Assembly (NCBI GenBank): GCA_937951625.1
Contig: CALFBP010000047.1
Span: 1 to 64,000, forward strand
Source of the DNA: an uncultured Thermoguttaceae bacterium
Lineage (GTDB): Bacteria > Planctomycetota > Planctomycetia > Pirellulales > Thermoguttaceae
Length of the DNA stretch: 64,000 nt
Reading direction: 5' to 3'
This document shows, one piece after another, positions 27,901 through 36,799 of the stretch (its first letter is position 1; each line of letters begins with the position of its first letter). The notes under the pieces were generated by a model, which was given only the letters and a program-made list of their open reading frames with translations, was not told where the DNA came from and made no database searches. Both the position numbers and the translations under genes were made by a program.

Positions 27901-28087
27901 TCGACCTCATGTCTATGGGGCGAAGCTGCTTGGAGCGGGCGGGGGGGGCTTTTTGCTCCTGGTTTGCAAATCTCCCGAAGGCGCCGACGAAATCAAGCGT
28001 CAACTCCAAAGCGAACCACCCAACTCTCGAGCACGCTTTTTCGATTTTCGGGTCAGCCAAAGCGGTCTCACCGTAACCGTTTGCTGA
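24932..28087 (+). CDS. fkp: Bifunctional fucokinase / fucose-1-phosphate guanylyltransferase
   Basis: A 1051-residue protein, somewhat longer than the roughly 950 of Bacteroides Fkp. I start at 24932 (MSKAWDYLILTAS), 9 bases after the DUF5989 stop; the frame stays open upstream. The N-terminal half is the nucleotidyltransferase: GSGASTLLCL (near 52) and HAGGDSRRLPAYGPCGKVFV (near 95), which binds GTP and metal. The C-terminal 370 residues are a GHMP kinase: VRLDLAGGWSDTPPYSLEYG (near 696), PKGSGLGTSSIMG (near 812), and GAKLLGAGGGGFLLLV (near 996). Together they turn L-fucose into GDP-fucose by the salvage route. Its place after the carbamoyltransferase cassette points to a modified fucose-type surface glycan. 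Confidence 0.9.
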   Translation: MSKAWDYLILTASSDAQAAAYQSQLALRRELGLLGHVDHVLVVADPEGRRIGSGASTLLCLMEVLHRELGEPSDQDATQAWFETLRRLRIFILHAGGDSRRLPAYGPCGKVFVPVPGPSDSAVGATLFDRQWPIYAELPPTPGDLGQIVIASGDVFLGFSPAEVRFATKGFTGLGCAAEPEQASRHGVYCADRDGTVRRFLQKPPPDVQASVGAIDRMGRSVLDTGVVQFDAATAVHLLEACAVETDRAGQLQFSPFFRQEIFTRGLDFYREICCAFGTETTWDSYLTAVRQAGSSLDESWLRQIFSHVATIPSRVQVLSRCDFLHFGATDQLIVSGQRLLHREGGASDSEPYLTMNLVQSEAAEIRARGAWIEGCRIAAPIVLEEQNVVIGVDVDEPLHLPARACLDILPGRNRLGEPVVFVRCYHTNDHLNAVGWAGSRVCGMPVVEWLRAAEVQPSDVWPDVTATESQGIWQARLFPAEREPAAFSRWLWMFEPKQASAAQWRMWREADRYSFAEMSVLADREAFFARRARLHGESVFAALRRCFHKHSGFSAADIALLLADPETRGFRMAKLLAEAFTASDAATDPDPSERFALARILHALATGLEVLAGSREPTLRDLFGSLGPALPPKQTAWMVSLGLGVSGDRGARDWARQAKHQAFAHLQRSIVASGEKADIPRSALRSDEIVWGRSPVRLDLAGGWSDTPPYSLEYGGCVTNVAVTLNGQPPIQVYARIASEPIVRIHSIDQGTDCVIHDWDGLLDYVAPMGDFSLVKAALKLVGFDPAHGLTLKDLLKQFGGGLELTTLAAVPKGSGLGTSSIMGAVVLAVIHRIFGRPLTNTQLFHAVLRLEQALTTGGGWQDQIGGTLDGVKLITTQPGLVPEPTVRYLPPDVLDPVANGGQTLLYYTGITRLAKNILAQVVGRFLDRNRQAMATLRRIRALAPHVAEAVARKDFAAFGEAIGEAWRLNKELDPDSSNPQIEEILTRIRPHVYGAKLLGAGGGGFLLLVCKSPEGADEIKRQLQSEPPNSRARFFDFRVSQSGLTVTVC

Positions 28088-28290
28088 GACCTGTTCCGCG
28101 AGCCTTTCCCAACATGCCGATTGTGCCTTCAAGCAGCCGCCAGGGTGTCCCGAATAACCCCTTTTCCCAAAGCTCTTCGGCCCGACTTCGCCGCCTACAT
28201 CGAGAAGGAAACGTTGCTTGTGCCAATTGGTGGGTTAAAGTAGATTCAGGGAGCGTGCTGGAGCGCCGTGCGTACTGTAGGATTTGATTC

Positions 28291-29763
28291 ATGGGATTGA
28301 TGCGATTGACAATCTCTCCGCCCGATCGCATCACCGAGGAAATGGCACGGCAGGCTTATCTTTGCGGCCTGGATCGCGTTCCTTGGAGGGGATGGAACCA
28401 TTGGACGCCGGGCGAGTTGGTTGTCCAGCGGGCGGTTTCGGAGTCGGGGAATCTGCACATTCCCTGGCCGGTGGAGGGGCACGGCGTGGTCACGATTGCC
28501 ACCGCCACGCTTCGCGAGCGCGAGGAACCGTATCGGCTCCCGCTGGAGCTGGCGCGAGGCAAGATTGGCCAGGTCCGCAATCAACTTGCCGAATGGGAGA
28601 TGCTAGGACTGGCCGTTCCCGAGTCGGTTCGCCGATTGCTGCGCGATGCGATCGCCACGCTGGGGATTGCGGTGGTCGGCGACCAGCAATCGGAAGCCTC
28701 GATAGCCGCCGCCGAAAAAGCGTTGCGATCCGCGCTGGACGCGGCGGTGGAGTTGGCCGCGGCGTTCGCGGAGCAGGCCTTGGCCATCCGTCGCACGAGT
28801 GGCAAGTTGAACGTTCTGTTGGGAGGCGACCTGGGATCGACCGTCCTCGACGATTACGTGGCGGGGCAGTATCTCCAGACCTTCAACGCGGCCATCGTCC
28901 CCATGGTCTGGCGCGAAATCGAGGCTCGCGAGGGCGAATTCCTCTGGGACATTGCCGACGAGCAAATTTCCTGGTGCAAGGCACAAGGGCTTACCGTGTG
29001 TGCTGGTCCGCTGGTCGACCTCAATCCGCAGTCGGTTCCTGATTGGGTGCCCGTCTCCGGCAACCGCTTCGACAATCTCTGCACCAGTGCGTCCGAATTC
29101 ATTGCCGCGGCGGTCACGCGGTATCGCGGCAAGGTGGACACTTGGCTTGCGGCGGGCCGCGTGAATACGGGCGAGGCGTTTTCCTTGTCGGAAGAAGATC
29201 GCGTGCGGTTGGCGGCCCGAGCGGTCGAGCTGACCCGGGCCCTGGATGCCCAGGCGGGTATCGCCATTTCCTTCGATCAACCGTGGGCCGAATACCTTGC
29301 CCGACATGGCGACGACTTCCCACCCCTGCATTTTGCCGACGCCCTATTGAGGGCAGAATTAGGCCTGACCTGCCTGGCTTTGGAGGTCAACATGGGTTAT
29401 GTGCCCGGTGGCACGCTGCCACGCGATCCCTTGGAATTCAACCGGCAAATCGATTTTTGGGGGTTGCTTGGAGTGCCGTTGTACCTGGTGATCGCGGTTC
29501 CTAGTAGTTGCCAGCCGGACCCGCTCGCTTTAAGCCGCGTGGAAACGCTCGGGGAAAATTGGACGCCGGCAGCGCAGCAGACGTGGGTGGAGCGCCATCT
29601 TCCCCTTTTCCTCGCCAAGCCCATCGTGCGGGGAGTGTTTTGGAACCAGATTCGCGATTCTGAGCCGCATCGGTTCCCGCACGGAGGGCTGTTCGATCTG
29701 CTTCGCCATCCCAAGCCCGCCATTCGCCTCTTAGCGTCGCTTCGCCATGCCCATTTGAAGTGA
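28291..29763 (+). CDS. GH10-like TIM-barrel glycoside hydrolase (no signal peptide)
   Basis: A 490-residue protein with no visible signal peptide. The first 155 residues include a beta-rich lead (PWPVEGHGVVTIATATLRER) and a helical linker. From about residue 175 the barrel resembles glycosidase family 10: VPMVWREIEAREGEFLWDIA (near 208), an ISWCKAQGL turn, WLAAGRVNTGEAFS near 287 where GH10 enzymes have the acid/base WDVVNE segment, and CLALEVNMGYVPG near 362 where they have the nucleophile. Residues therefore match only loosely. It may be an intracellular oligosaccharide hydrolase. Xylose isomerase lies 2 kb downstream, which would fit xylan use. Confidence 0.7.
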   Translation: MGLMRLTISPPDRITEEMARQAYLCGLDRVPWRGWNHWTPGELVVQRAVSESGNLHIPWPVEGHGVVTIATATLREREEPYRLPLELARGKIGQVRNQLAEWEMLGLAVPESVRRLLRDAIATLGIAVVGDQQSEASIAAAEKALRSALDAAVELAAAFAEQALAIRRTSGKLNVLLGGDLGSTVLDDYVAGQYLQTFNAAIVPMVWREIEAREGEFLWDIADEQISWCKAQGLTVCAGPLVDLNPQSVPDWVPVSGNRFDNLCTSASEFIAAAVTRYRGKVDTWLAAGRVNTGEAFSLSEEDRVRLAARAVELTRALDAQAGIAISFDQPWAEYLARHGDDFPPLHFADALLRAELGLTCLALEVNMGYVPGGTLPRDPLEFNRQIDFWGLLGVPLYLVIAVPSSCQPDPLALSRVETLGENWTPAAQQTWVERHLPLFLAKPIVRGVFWNQIRDSEPHRFPHGGLFDLLRHPKPAIRLLASLRHAHLK

Positions 29764-29921
29764 AGTCGGTGAGGAGCGGATGCCGCGGACCTTTGTCGCG
29801 AAGCCGCGCAGCTCAAAGCGTCAAGCGGAAGCCCTCGAAGCGAACAAAGAAAACTCGCCTCCTTCGGGCCGCGTCTGGGTTTCCCCAGCGCCCCTTGGAG
29901 CGAAGGAGGCAGCCATCCTGC

Positions 29922-31613
29922 TCACTCGGCACGACGCAGGCAGGTAAGGCAAATGTCGTCGGCCTGAGGATGGTCCCCGACGAAACGGTTCACGTCGCCG
30001 GTGAGCAATTGTCCCAGTTCGTCAGCGCTTTCGGCAGGCTGCGTCAACACCTGGCGGATGCGTTCCACGCCGTAGCGCTCGCGTTGGGAATTCTCGGCGT
30101 CGATGACACCATCGGTATACATGAGGATGGCATCGCCGGGCGCGAGGTGCACAGTGAACTGACTGTAGCTGCTGTCGGCATCGATTCCCAACGGCAGGCC
30201 GCCCTTGCCGCGAACAACTTCCTCGATCTGACCGGATGCCCTCCGAAGCATAGGAGCAAGATGGCCCGCGTTGACGACGGATAACTCATCCCGTTGCGAA
30301 TCCAAAATCGCCATCACCATCGTCACGAACTTGCCCTCCCAGCGATCGTGAGAGAACAAGCGATTCAAGCGAGCCATGGCATCGACGGGGTGGGACTGGC
30401 TGAGGAGGCTATGGCGGACATCGGCCGAGAGCCGGGCCACCAGCAAGGCCGCGGCGATGCCCTTGCCGCAAACGTCGGCCACAACCAAGGCGAGGCGGTT
30501 GCCAGGCAACTCGATGTAGTCGAAATAATCGCCGCCGAGGTGGTGGGCAGGCTGGTAGCATTGAAAAAACTCGTAGCGCTCGACCGCCGGCGGCGAGGCT
30601 GGAAGCAGACCCATCTGCACGCGGTGGGCCAGGCTCAGCTCTTTTTCCAGCAATTCTTCACGGATCACCCGCTCGTGCAACTGAGCATTCTCCACGGCTA
30701 CCGCGGCTTGGCACGCGACGCTGGCCAAAACGTCCAAATCGTCACGGCTGAAACGGCGACGGGGATCGGTGGTGTCGACCTGGATGACGCCGAGCACCTC
30801 GCCGTCGCTATCCAGAAGCGGCGCGCACATCACCGAATGGATGTGAAAATCCACGATGCTTTCGCTCATGCGGAACTGCGAATCGGTCGAGGCGTCGGCC
30901 GAAAGGATCGCTTCCTTCGACTCCATCACCGTGTTCAAAATAGTGCGGCTTATGCGGATGCGCCCCCGGGCCTCGTCGCGGCGGAACTTGACCGCCTTCG
31001 TGGTCATCTTTTTGGTCGACGCATCGAGCAGCGCGATGAAGCCGCGATCGGCTTGAATAAAAATCTTGAATAGGTTGTCGAGCAGTCGTGGCAGGACCTC
31101 CTCCAACCGCGTCGCCCTGCCCAAGTTCCGCCCAATCTCGAGGAGGGCTTTCAGCTTCACCTCGGGATTGACCGTCACCCGCATACTGGTGCTGTTGCTC
31201 GATACCTCCAACTTCGACATGATGGTCGACCCGGAACCGTCAGGCCCATCGTCCACCATGTGGACCTCGTCATGCGCGTTCGGAACGGTCTGAAAAGCGC
31301 CTTCTTGCGCGGAGGTCGTGGCCACCGGGCGATCGCCATGGAAGGCGAATACCAGATCGCAAATTCTCAGTTCGTCGTTTTCAGCAAGCTTCTGCCGTTC
31401 GACGCGCGTCCCATTGACGAATGTCCCGTTTCGGCTGTTCAAATCTTCGACGAAGTAATCGGATCCCGACCGCACGATCCGGGCATGTTGCCGGCTAACC
31501 GCCCCAGCTTCCAGAACGATGTCGCAGTCCGGTTGGCGTCCTAAGATGGAGCATTCGCCCAAGGGAAACACCTGCCCGGGCTGCAATCCCTTGAGTGCTC
31601 GTAGGAAAGCCAT
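29922..31613 (-). CDS. FHA-GAF-PP2C (SpoIIE-type) signalling phosphatase
   Basis: A 563-residue cytoplasmic regulator. Residues 1-93 are an FHA domain: CSILGRQPDCDIVL, SRQHARI and LNSRNGTFVNG, the phosphothreonine-binding residues. Residues 150-315 form a GAF domain (KALLEIGRNLGRATRLEEVL through VIQVDTTDPRRRFSRDDLDV). A short coiled coil follows, then the SpoIIE/PP2C phosphatase from about 345, with GGDYFDYI, VVADVCGKGIAAALL and ILMYTDGVIDAEN holding the metal Asp residues. It would dephosphorylate a partner such as an anti-sigma antagonist in response to a ligand. I start at 31613 (MAFLRALKGLQPGQ). Divergent from xylA. Confidence 0.92.
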   Translation of the reverse strand: MAFLRALKGLQPGQVFPLGECSILGRQPDCDIVLEAGAVSRQHARIVRSGSDYFVEDLNSRNGTFVNGTRVERQKLAENDELRICDLVFAFHGDRPVATTSAQEGAFQTVPNAHDEVHMVDDGPDGSGSTIMSKLEVSSNSTSMRVTVNPEVKLKALLEIGRNLGRATRLEEVLPRLLDNLFKIFIQADRGFIALLDASTKKMTTKAVKFRRDEARGRIRISRTILNTVMESKEAILSADASTDSQFRMSESIVDFHIHSVMCAPLLDSDGEVLGVIQVDTTDPRRRFSRDDLDVLASVACQAAVAVENAQLHERVIREELLEKELSLAHRVQMGLLPASPPAVERYEFFQCYQPAHHLGGDYFDYIELPGNRLALVVADVCGKGIAAALLVARLSADVRHSLLSQSHPVDAMARLNRLFSHDRWEGKFVTMVMAILDSQRDELSVVNAGHLAPMLRRASGQIEEVVRGKGGLPLGIDADSSYSQFTVHLAPGDAILMYTDGVIDAENSQRERYGVERIRQVLTQPAESADELGQLLTGDVNRFVGDHPQADDICLTCLRRAE

Positions 31614-31850
31614 AGAACTGGAACTCCGCGCGCGAAATGCCGAACTTCCCACCGAGGGTCACCGGGACGGCCCAAAGCCCTACAGACCAAGTCCCATCTC
31701 CCGATCCGTCTGATTGTAAGATGTGTTAGTCTTGGAAAGCAATGGCCTGCACCGCGGGTGGTGAGGGACCTCTGGGCGGTTCGCAGTCTGGTCGCTATAT
31801 TGGTAGCCAAGACTTTTGCTAGCTAGACCGTGTTTTCAGGAGAGTTCCCG

Positions 31851-33164
31851 ATGTCCGCGTTTCCCGAAGTCGCCAAAATTCGTTACGAGGGCCCGCAGTC
31901 CAAGAATCCCCTTGCCTTCCGGCACTACAACGCCGAGGAATTGGTCGAAGGCAAGCCGATGAAGGACCACCTTCGTTTCAGCGTGGCCTATTGGCACACG
32001 ATGCGTGGCACGGGCAGCGATCCCTTCGGGCCGGGCACGATGATCCGCCCCTGGGACAAGGGGGACGATTCGCTGGAGAACGCCATCCAACGGGTCCGCG
32101 TGGCCTTCGAGTTCATCGAAAAACTCGGGGCACCGTTCTTCTGCTTCCACGACCGCGACGTCGCTCCCGAGGGCAAGACCCTGGCCGAGACCAACAAGAA
32201 TCTCGACGCCGTGGTCAAGGTGATCAAGGAAGAGATGGATCGCACGGGCGTGAAACTGCTCTGGGGCACAGCGAACTTGTTCAGCAACCCCCGTTATGTT
32301 CACGGCGCGGCCACGAGCTGCAACGCCGATGCCTTCGCCTACGCCGCCGCCCAGGTCAAGAAGGCGCTTGAAGTGACGAAGGAATTGGGCGGGGCTGGTT
32401 ACGTGTTCTGGGGCGGACGCGAGGGCTATCAGACCCTCTGGAACACCGACATGAAACGCGAGCTGGACCATCTGGCCCGGTTCATGCACATGGCCGTCGA
32501 TTACGCCAAGCAGATCGGGTTTACCGGCCAATTCTACTTCGAGCCTAAGCCTAAGGAACCAACCAAGCATCAGTATGACTTCGACGCCGCGGCCTGTATC
32601 AACTTCCTCCGCACCTACGGGTTGGCCGACTACGTGAAACTCAATATCGAAACCAACCATGCCACGTTGGCTGGCCACACCGTCGAACACGAGTTGGAAT
32701 ATGCCGCCCAGCAGGGATTCCTCGGTTCCGTGGACGCGAACACGGGCGATTTGCTCCTCGGCTGGGACACCGACCAATTCCCCACCGATGTGTATCTGAC
32801 CACCAAGATCATGCTGATCTTCCTGAAGTACGGCGGATTGACCACGGGTGGCGTGAATTTCGACGCCAAAGTCCGCCGCGAGAGCTTCGAGCCGGTCGAC
32901 CTCTTTTACGCCCACATCGGCGGCATGGATACGTTTGCCAAGGGACTCAAGGTCGCCGCGGCCATCCGCGCGGATGGCGAACTGGAACGGATGGTGAAAG
33001 AGCGTTATGCCTCTTGGGACTCCGGCATCGGTGCTGAGATCGAGGCGGGCAAGCACGACTTCGCGTCGCTAGAGCGCTACATGCTCGCCAAGGGCGACGT
33101 TTCGCCGAACGCCAGCGGACGGCAAGAGCTCTTCGAAAACATCGTCAATCGCTACATTTTCTGA
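31851..33164 (+). CDS. xylA: Xylose isomerase
   Basis: A 437-residue class II xylose isomerase of standard length. ATG 31851 follows AGGAG by 7 bases. Family marks are clear: [30 protein letters not shown] with the catalytic His (near 101), [34 protein letters not shown] with metal-binding Glu and the catalytic Lys, [13 protein letters not shown], and [20 protein letters not shown]. It converts D-xylose to D-xylulose in the cytoplasm, and also glucose to fructose. No xylulokinase or xylose transporter is beside it. The MazG-type gene follows after 56 bases and may be co-transcribed. Confidence 0.97.
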   Translation: MSAFPEVAKIRYEGPQSKNPLAFRHYNAEELVEGKPMKDHLRFSVAYWHTMRGTGSDPFGPGTMIRPWDKGDDSLENAIQRVRVAFEFIEKLGAPFFCFHDRDVAPEGKTLAETNKNLDAVVKVIKEEMDRTGVKLLWGTANLFSNPRYVHGAATSCNADAFAYAAAQVKKALEVTKELGGAGYVFWGGREGYQTLWNTDMKRELDHLARFMHMAVDYAKQIGFTGQFYFEPKPKEPTKHQYDFDAAACINFLRTYGLADYVKLNIETNHATLAGHTVEHELEYAAQQGFLGSVDANTGDLLLGWDTDQFPTDVYLTTKIMLIFLKYGGLTTGGVNFDAKVRRESFEPVDLFYAHIGGMDTFAKGLKVAAAIRADGELERMVKERYASWDSGIGAEIEAGKHDFASLERYMLAKGDVSPNASGRQELFENIVNRYIF

Positions 33165-33220
33165 AGACATTCCTGCCGCTGCACCGCGATCCGCGAGAAA
33201 GAGAAGGAGCCGGCCTCGGA

Positions 33221-33601
33221 ATGAACGACGCCCAGACGACGGTCGCGGAGCTGCGTCGCACGGTCGAAGCGTTCGTCGATCAACGCGAGTGGCATCGCTT
33301 TCACACGCCGAAAAATTTGGCGATGTCCTTGGCCATCGAGGCCGCGGAGCTCATGGAGCATTTCCAGTGGTTGACGCCTGAACAGTCTCGGGCCGTCGCC
33401 GACCAGCCAGAGAAATTGCAGCAGACGGCCGAGGAGATGGCCGACGTGTTCTGTTATTTGCTGGCCATGGCGAACGAGCTGGGGGTGGACTTGGCCGCGG
33501 CCTTGGAGGCCAAAATGGCGAAGAACGCCGCGAAGTATCCGGTGGAGCAGTATCGGGGACGCTTCGGAGCGGACGACCCGAACTTCGGACGTGACGTATA
33601 A
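33221..33601 (+). CDS. MazG-like nucleotide pyrophosphohydrolase
   Basis: A 126-residue all-alpha protein. NLAMSLAIEAAELMEHFQWL (near 32-51) and EEMADVFCYLLAMANELGVD (near 72) are the two EExxE/ExxD helices that bind magnesium and the nucleotide in MazG, RS21-C6 and dCTPase proteins. It likely cleaves non-standard or excess dNTPs to monophosphates (house-cleaning). Family length is normal. The start at 33221 follows AAGGAG. It lies between xylA and the twin GTPase genes, on the same strand. Confidence 0.9.
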   Translation: MNDAQTTVAELRRTVEAFVDQREWHRFHTPKNLAMSLAIEAAELMEHFQWLTPEQSRAVADQPEKLQQTAEEMADVFCYLLAMANELGVDLAAALEAKMAKNAAKYPVEQYRGRFGADDPNFGRDV

Positions 33602-33682
33602 TGCCTCAAGGGGTGGCGGGGCTCGGCTACTGGGATGACGACGGCATAGATCGCCCCGCGGCGCAGGTTTATAGAACTAGCC

Positions 33683-34900
33683 ATGGCGGCAGGCGGTTGG
33701 TTTCAAAACGTCTGGCGTTACGTCCGTGCGCCCCGCGTCAGCGAGGAGCGGCTCAACCAGCGCCTCCAGGAAATCCACCGGGACTTGCCCGCGCCGGTCT
33801 TTTGGTTGTTGGGTAAGGCGCAGTCCGGTAAGACGGCGATCATTCGGGCGTTGACGGGCAGCGATCGGGCGGAGATCGGCAACGGGTTTCGCCCCTGTAC
33901 GCGAACCGCGCAAATCTATCCGTTCCCCGATGAAGAAAACTGCTTGGTTCGATTCCTCGATACCCGCGGTCTGGGCGAAGTGGCCTACGATCCGAGCGAA
34001 GACATCCGCCTGTTGGAACGGCAAGCGCATTGCCTGATGGTGGTCATCAAGGCGATGGACCATGCCCAACAGTGCGTGTTGGAGGCGGCCAGGGCGATCC
34101 TCAAGGCCCATCCGGAATGGCCGCTTCTGGTCGTTCAAACCACGTTGCACGAGGGGTACCCGACGCCGCAAACCCCGCACATCGTCCCCTATCCGTATGC
34201 GAGCGACCCGCTACCGCCAACCGTTCCCGAGGCTCTGATGCGGTCGTTGAATGCTCAGCGCCAATGGTTTCGCGGCCTTCCCGCCCGATTCGTTCCCGTC
34301 GATTTCACCTTGCCCGAGGATGGATATGACCCGGTGAGCTATGGGCTGGAGGCATTGTGGGAGGCCATCGAGGAGGCGGTTCCCTTGGGGCTTCGGGCGA
34401 TGCTCAGCGAGGCGGACGCGGCGCGGCGGATACTGCGCGATGTGTATTTTCGCACCGCCCACCCGCACATCATTTCCTATTCCATCGCGGCGGGGGTGGT
34501 GGCGAGTGTTCCCGCTCCCATGGTCGATATTCCCCTGTTCCTCGGCATTCAGGCTAAGCTATTCCACACGCTGGCTTCGATTTACGGCCAAGAGATGTCG
34601 GCTCAGCGTGTTGGTGAGATCAGCGGGGCCCTGGGGGTTGGTTTTCTCGTGCGGTGGGGTGGCCGGGAGTTGTTGAAATTCATTCCCGGCCTCGGCTCCG
34701 CGGCCTCGGCGTTATTTGCCGCGGCCAGCACCTACGCCTTGGGCTGTACCTTGTGCTTGTATTTCAGCCACTTGCGCCGTGGCGACGTGCCCGATCCGGC
34801 CGTGCTCCGGAAGCTCTACAACGAGCAGTATGCCGAGGGACGGCGGCGCCTGCGCGAGTATCTCGATCGCGCCACCGGCCGAAAAAGGACACAGCCATGA
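33683..34900 (+). CDS. GTPase with C-terminal DUF697 membrane domain
   Basis: A 405-residue protein. The G domain has an intact P loop, GKAQSGKT (44-51), and a switch II DTRG (93-96). The guanine-specificity motif NKxD is not visible; the equivalent strand reads VVQTTLHEGYP (150-160). Residues 260-375 match DUF697, with hydrophobic stretches such as SIAAGVVASVPAPMVDIPLF and ELLKFIPGLGSAASALFAAA, probably membrane-embedded or membrane-bound. The next gene, another GTPase, overlaps by ATGA, so the two are coupled. Role unknown; such pairs may shape or protect membranes. Confidence 0.85.
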   Translation: MAAGGWFQNVWRYVRAPRVSEERLNQRLQEIHRDLPAPVFWLLGKAQSGKTAIIRALTGSDRAEIGNGFRPCTRTAQIYPFPDEENCLVRFLDTRGLGEVAYDPSEDIRLLERQAHCLMVVIKAMDHAQQCVLEAARAILKAHPEWPLLVVQTTLHEGYPTPQTPHIVPYPYASDPLPPTVPEALMRSLNAQRQWFRGLPARFVPVDFTLPEDGYDPVSYGLEALWEAIEEAVPLGLRAMLSEADAARRILRDVYFRTAHPHIISYSIAAGVVASVPAPMVDIPLFLGIQAKLFHTLASIYGQEMSAQRVGEISGALGVGFLVRWGGRELLKFIPGLGSAASALFAAASTYALGCTLCLYFSHLRRGDVPDPAVLRKLYNEQYAEGRRRLREYLDRATGRKRTQP

Positions 34901-36477
34901 CCTGGTGGAAACTCTGGTGGCTGGTTTTGGGCCTTTTGTTCGTATCGCCCTACCTCTTGCTCTTCGCCGCAGGCTCGGTGTGGCTTTATGAACACGGGTT
35001 GCTACTGGCCTATATGGCGGCGACCGTGGTGATCACGGCGGCGGCCTGGGGTGTGATGCGGGGAATGCGGCAAATGGCATCGCGGCGTGCAGCGCACGGC
35101 GAGGCGGTCGTTCCGCTCACTTTTCCCCGCGGCGGCGAACCGGACCCGCATTGGCCACCGTTGGCCCGAAAGGCTTGGGATGAGGTCGAGGCCATTGCCC
35201 GACGCTTGGAACAGGAAGACCTGCCTTTGGATCAGCCGGAACGCCTGTGGAGCGTTTTTCACGAAGTCCTCCGCGCCGTCGCCCGGCAGTATCACCCGCA
35301 GGCCACCGAGCCGGAGTTGGAGACGCCTCTGCCGCAGGTGCTTTGGACAGTGGAGCGAGTGGCACGGGACCTCCGCCAGGCCTTTTCAGAAAACGTGCCT
35401 GGAGCACACGTGCTCACCCTTGGCGATTTCTGGCGCCTGAAACGACTGACGCAATGGTATCGGCAGATCTATTTCCTGTATCGTTTGGCGTCCGCCGGCT
35501 TCAATCCGATCTCGGCCTTGATGCGGGAAATCCGGGACGCCGCAGCGAACCAGGTTTTGGCCGACTCGACCAGCGATGTGAAACGTTGGGCAATAGGGTA
35601 CTGCATCCGTCGCACGGGCTGGTACGCCATCGAACTCTACGGCCAGGCGCACGATTGGGATCAAGCCGCGCTGGAGGCTTTCCGCACACCCGAATCCCGC
35701 CGCGATGCCCAAAAGGCCCTGGAGCGAACTGCGACCTTGAACGCCGAGCCGCTGCGAATCCTCGTCGCCGGGCAGGTGAAGTCAGGCAAGTCGAGCGTGA
35801 TCCGTGCTCTTTTTGGCGAGGTCCAATCCGCGATCGACGTGCTGCCCTGCACGCGAAACATCGAGCCTTACCTCGTGCAACGCGACGGCATGCCGCTGGC
35901 ATTGGTGCTGGACACGGCAGGCTACGAGGCGGTGGACGCCACCGAGCCGCTCTCGCCATTGGAAGAGGAAATGCTGCGGTGCGATTTGGTGCTCTTGGTC
36001 GTCAGCGCCGTCACGGCTGCCCGCCAGGCTGATCGACGCCTCATGGATCAACTCCGCGATTTCTACGGCAAACACCCGGATCGCACGATGCCGCCGGTGG
36101 TGACCGTCGTCACGCACATCGATTTGTTGCGGCCCGCCAACGAATGGAACCCGCCCTACGATCTGAAGCAACCGAAGGGTGCGAAGGCCATCCATATCGC
36201 CGAGGCGGTGCGCGCGGTCGCTGAAGACCTGGCCCTCAGCCCTACGGAACCAATCGTTCCCGTATGCTTGAAGCCCCAGGCGGAATACAACGTCGACGAG
36301 GGGCTTGTGTCGGCGATCCTCGAACTCTTGCCGAAGGCCAAGGCGGCCTGCTACCTTCGCTGCCTGCGCCGTTTCCGCGAAGCCACCTACTGGCGGCGAC
36401 TGTGGCGGCAAACCCGCAACGCCAGCAGCATGTTATGGCACGTGGGAAAATCCTGGATTTGGCGACGCGGGGGTTGA
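34897..36477 (+). CDS. Membrane-anchored GTPase
   Basis: A 526-residue protein. Two transmembrane helices lie at residues 5-30 and 35-55, followed by a helical region of about 230 residues. The G domain starts near 285 with VAGQVKSGKSSVI (P loop), then DTAGYE (near 342, switch II) and VVTHIDLL (near 403), where THID stands for NKxD. This G domain is of the Era/YfjP type. ATG 34897 overlaps the stop of the upstream GTPase, and the open frame upstream of it is an artefact. The two proteins likely act as a heteromeric pair at the cytoplasmic membrane. Confidence 0.85.
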   Translation: MTWWKLWWLVLGLLFVSPYLLLFAAGSVWLYEHGLLLAYMAATVVITAAAWGVMRGMRQMASRRAAHGEAVVPLTFPRGGEPDPHWPPLARKAWDEVEAIARRLEQEDLPLDQPERLWSVFHEVLRAVARQYHPQATEPELETPLPQVLWTVERVARDLRQAFSENVPGAHVLTLGDFWRLKRLTQWYRQIYFLYRLASAGFNPISALMREIRDAAANQVLADSTSDVKRWAIGYCIRRTGWYAIELYGQAHDWDQAALEAFRTPESRRDAQKALERTATLNAEPLRILVAGQVKSGKSSVIRALFGEVQSAIDVLPCTRNIEPYLVQRDGMPLALVLDTAGYEAVDATEPLSPLEEEMLRCDLVLLVVSAVTAARQADRRLMDQLRDFYGKHPDRTMPPVVTVVTHIDLLRPANEWNPPYDLKQPKGAKAIHIAEAVRAVAEDLALSPTEPIVPVCLKPQAEYNVDEGLVSAILELLPKAKAACYLRCLRRFREATYWRRLWRQTRNASSMLWHVGKSWIWRRGG

Positions 36478-36799
36478 AACCCCGCTGGGAACGCGCTGCC
36501 CCGCCAGGCATCTCGAGTCGCTCGCCCGCCGTCGCGGCCTTTTTGCCGCAGGACTCGCAGCGTATAATTCAGAACTCGATTGTGCGGAAGCCAGCCGGCC
36601 AGGCATCCGCAAAGTCGCGAACTTGGCTCCGTTAACACCTAGAGCTTATTCCATATTCCCCGCTCGAAAGAGGTTTCTTTGGCGGACGGTAGCTACAACA
36701 CGACGTTTTTTCCGTCGTCCGTAGAGACCTTAAGCCCTCACCCTGACCCTTTCCCAGGGTGAGAGGGGATTTTTGGGATAGGCTCTTTAGGAACTCGCA
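36478..36799. other. Intergenic stretch with two hairpins
   Basis: No gene. ACGACG (36700-36705) and CGTCGT (36713-36718) could fold across a T-rich loop. A second, stronger hairpin at 36735-36767 is listed as a terminator. AGGA at about 36790 serves mqnA. Confidence 0.5.
36735..36774 (+). terminator. Probable intrinsic terminator after the GTPase operon
   Basis: CCCTCACCCTG pairs with CAGGGTGAGAGGG, with one bulged base, and is followed by GATTTTT. It lies between the GTPase pair and mqnA on the same strand. Similar CCCTCACCCTGACCC hairpins occur as interspersed sequences in many bacteria, so it may instead be a repeat. Confidence 0.55.

Noticed and set aside
34654-34896. A long N-terminal extension of the second GTPase
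   Set aside because: It overlaps the upstream gene in another frame; the coupled ATG at 34897 starts a normal membrane segment.
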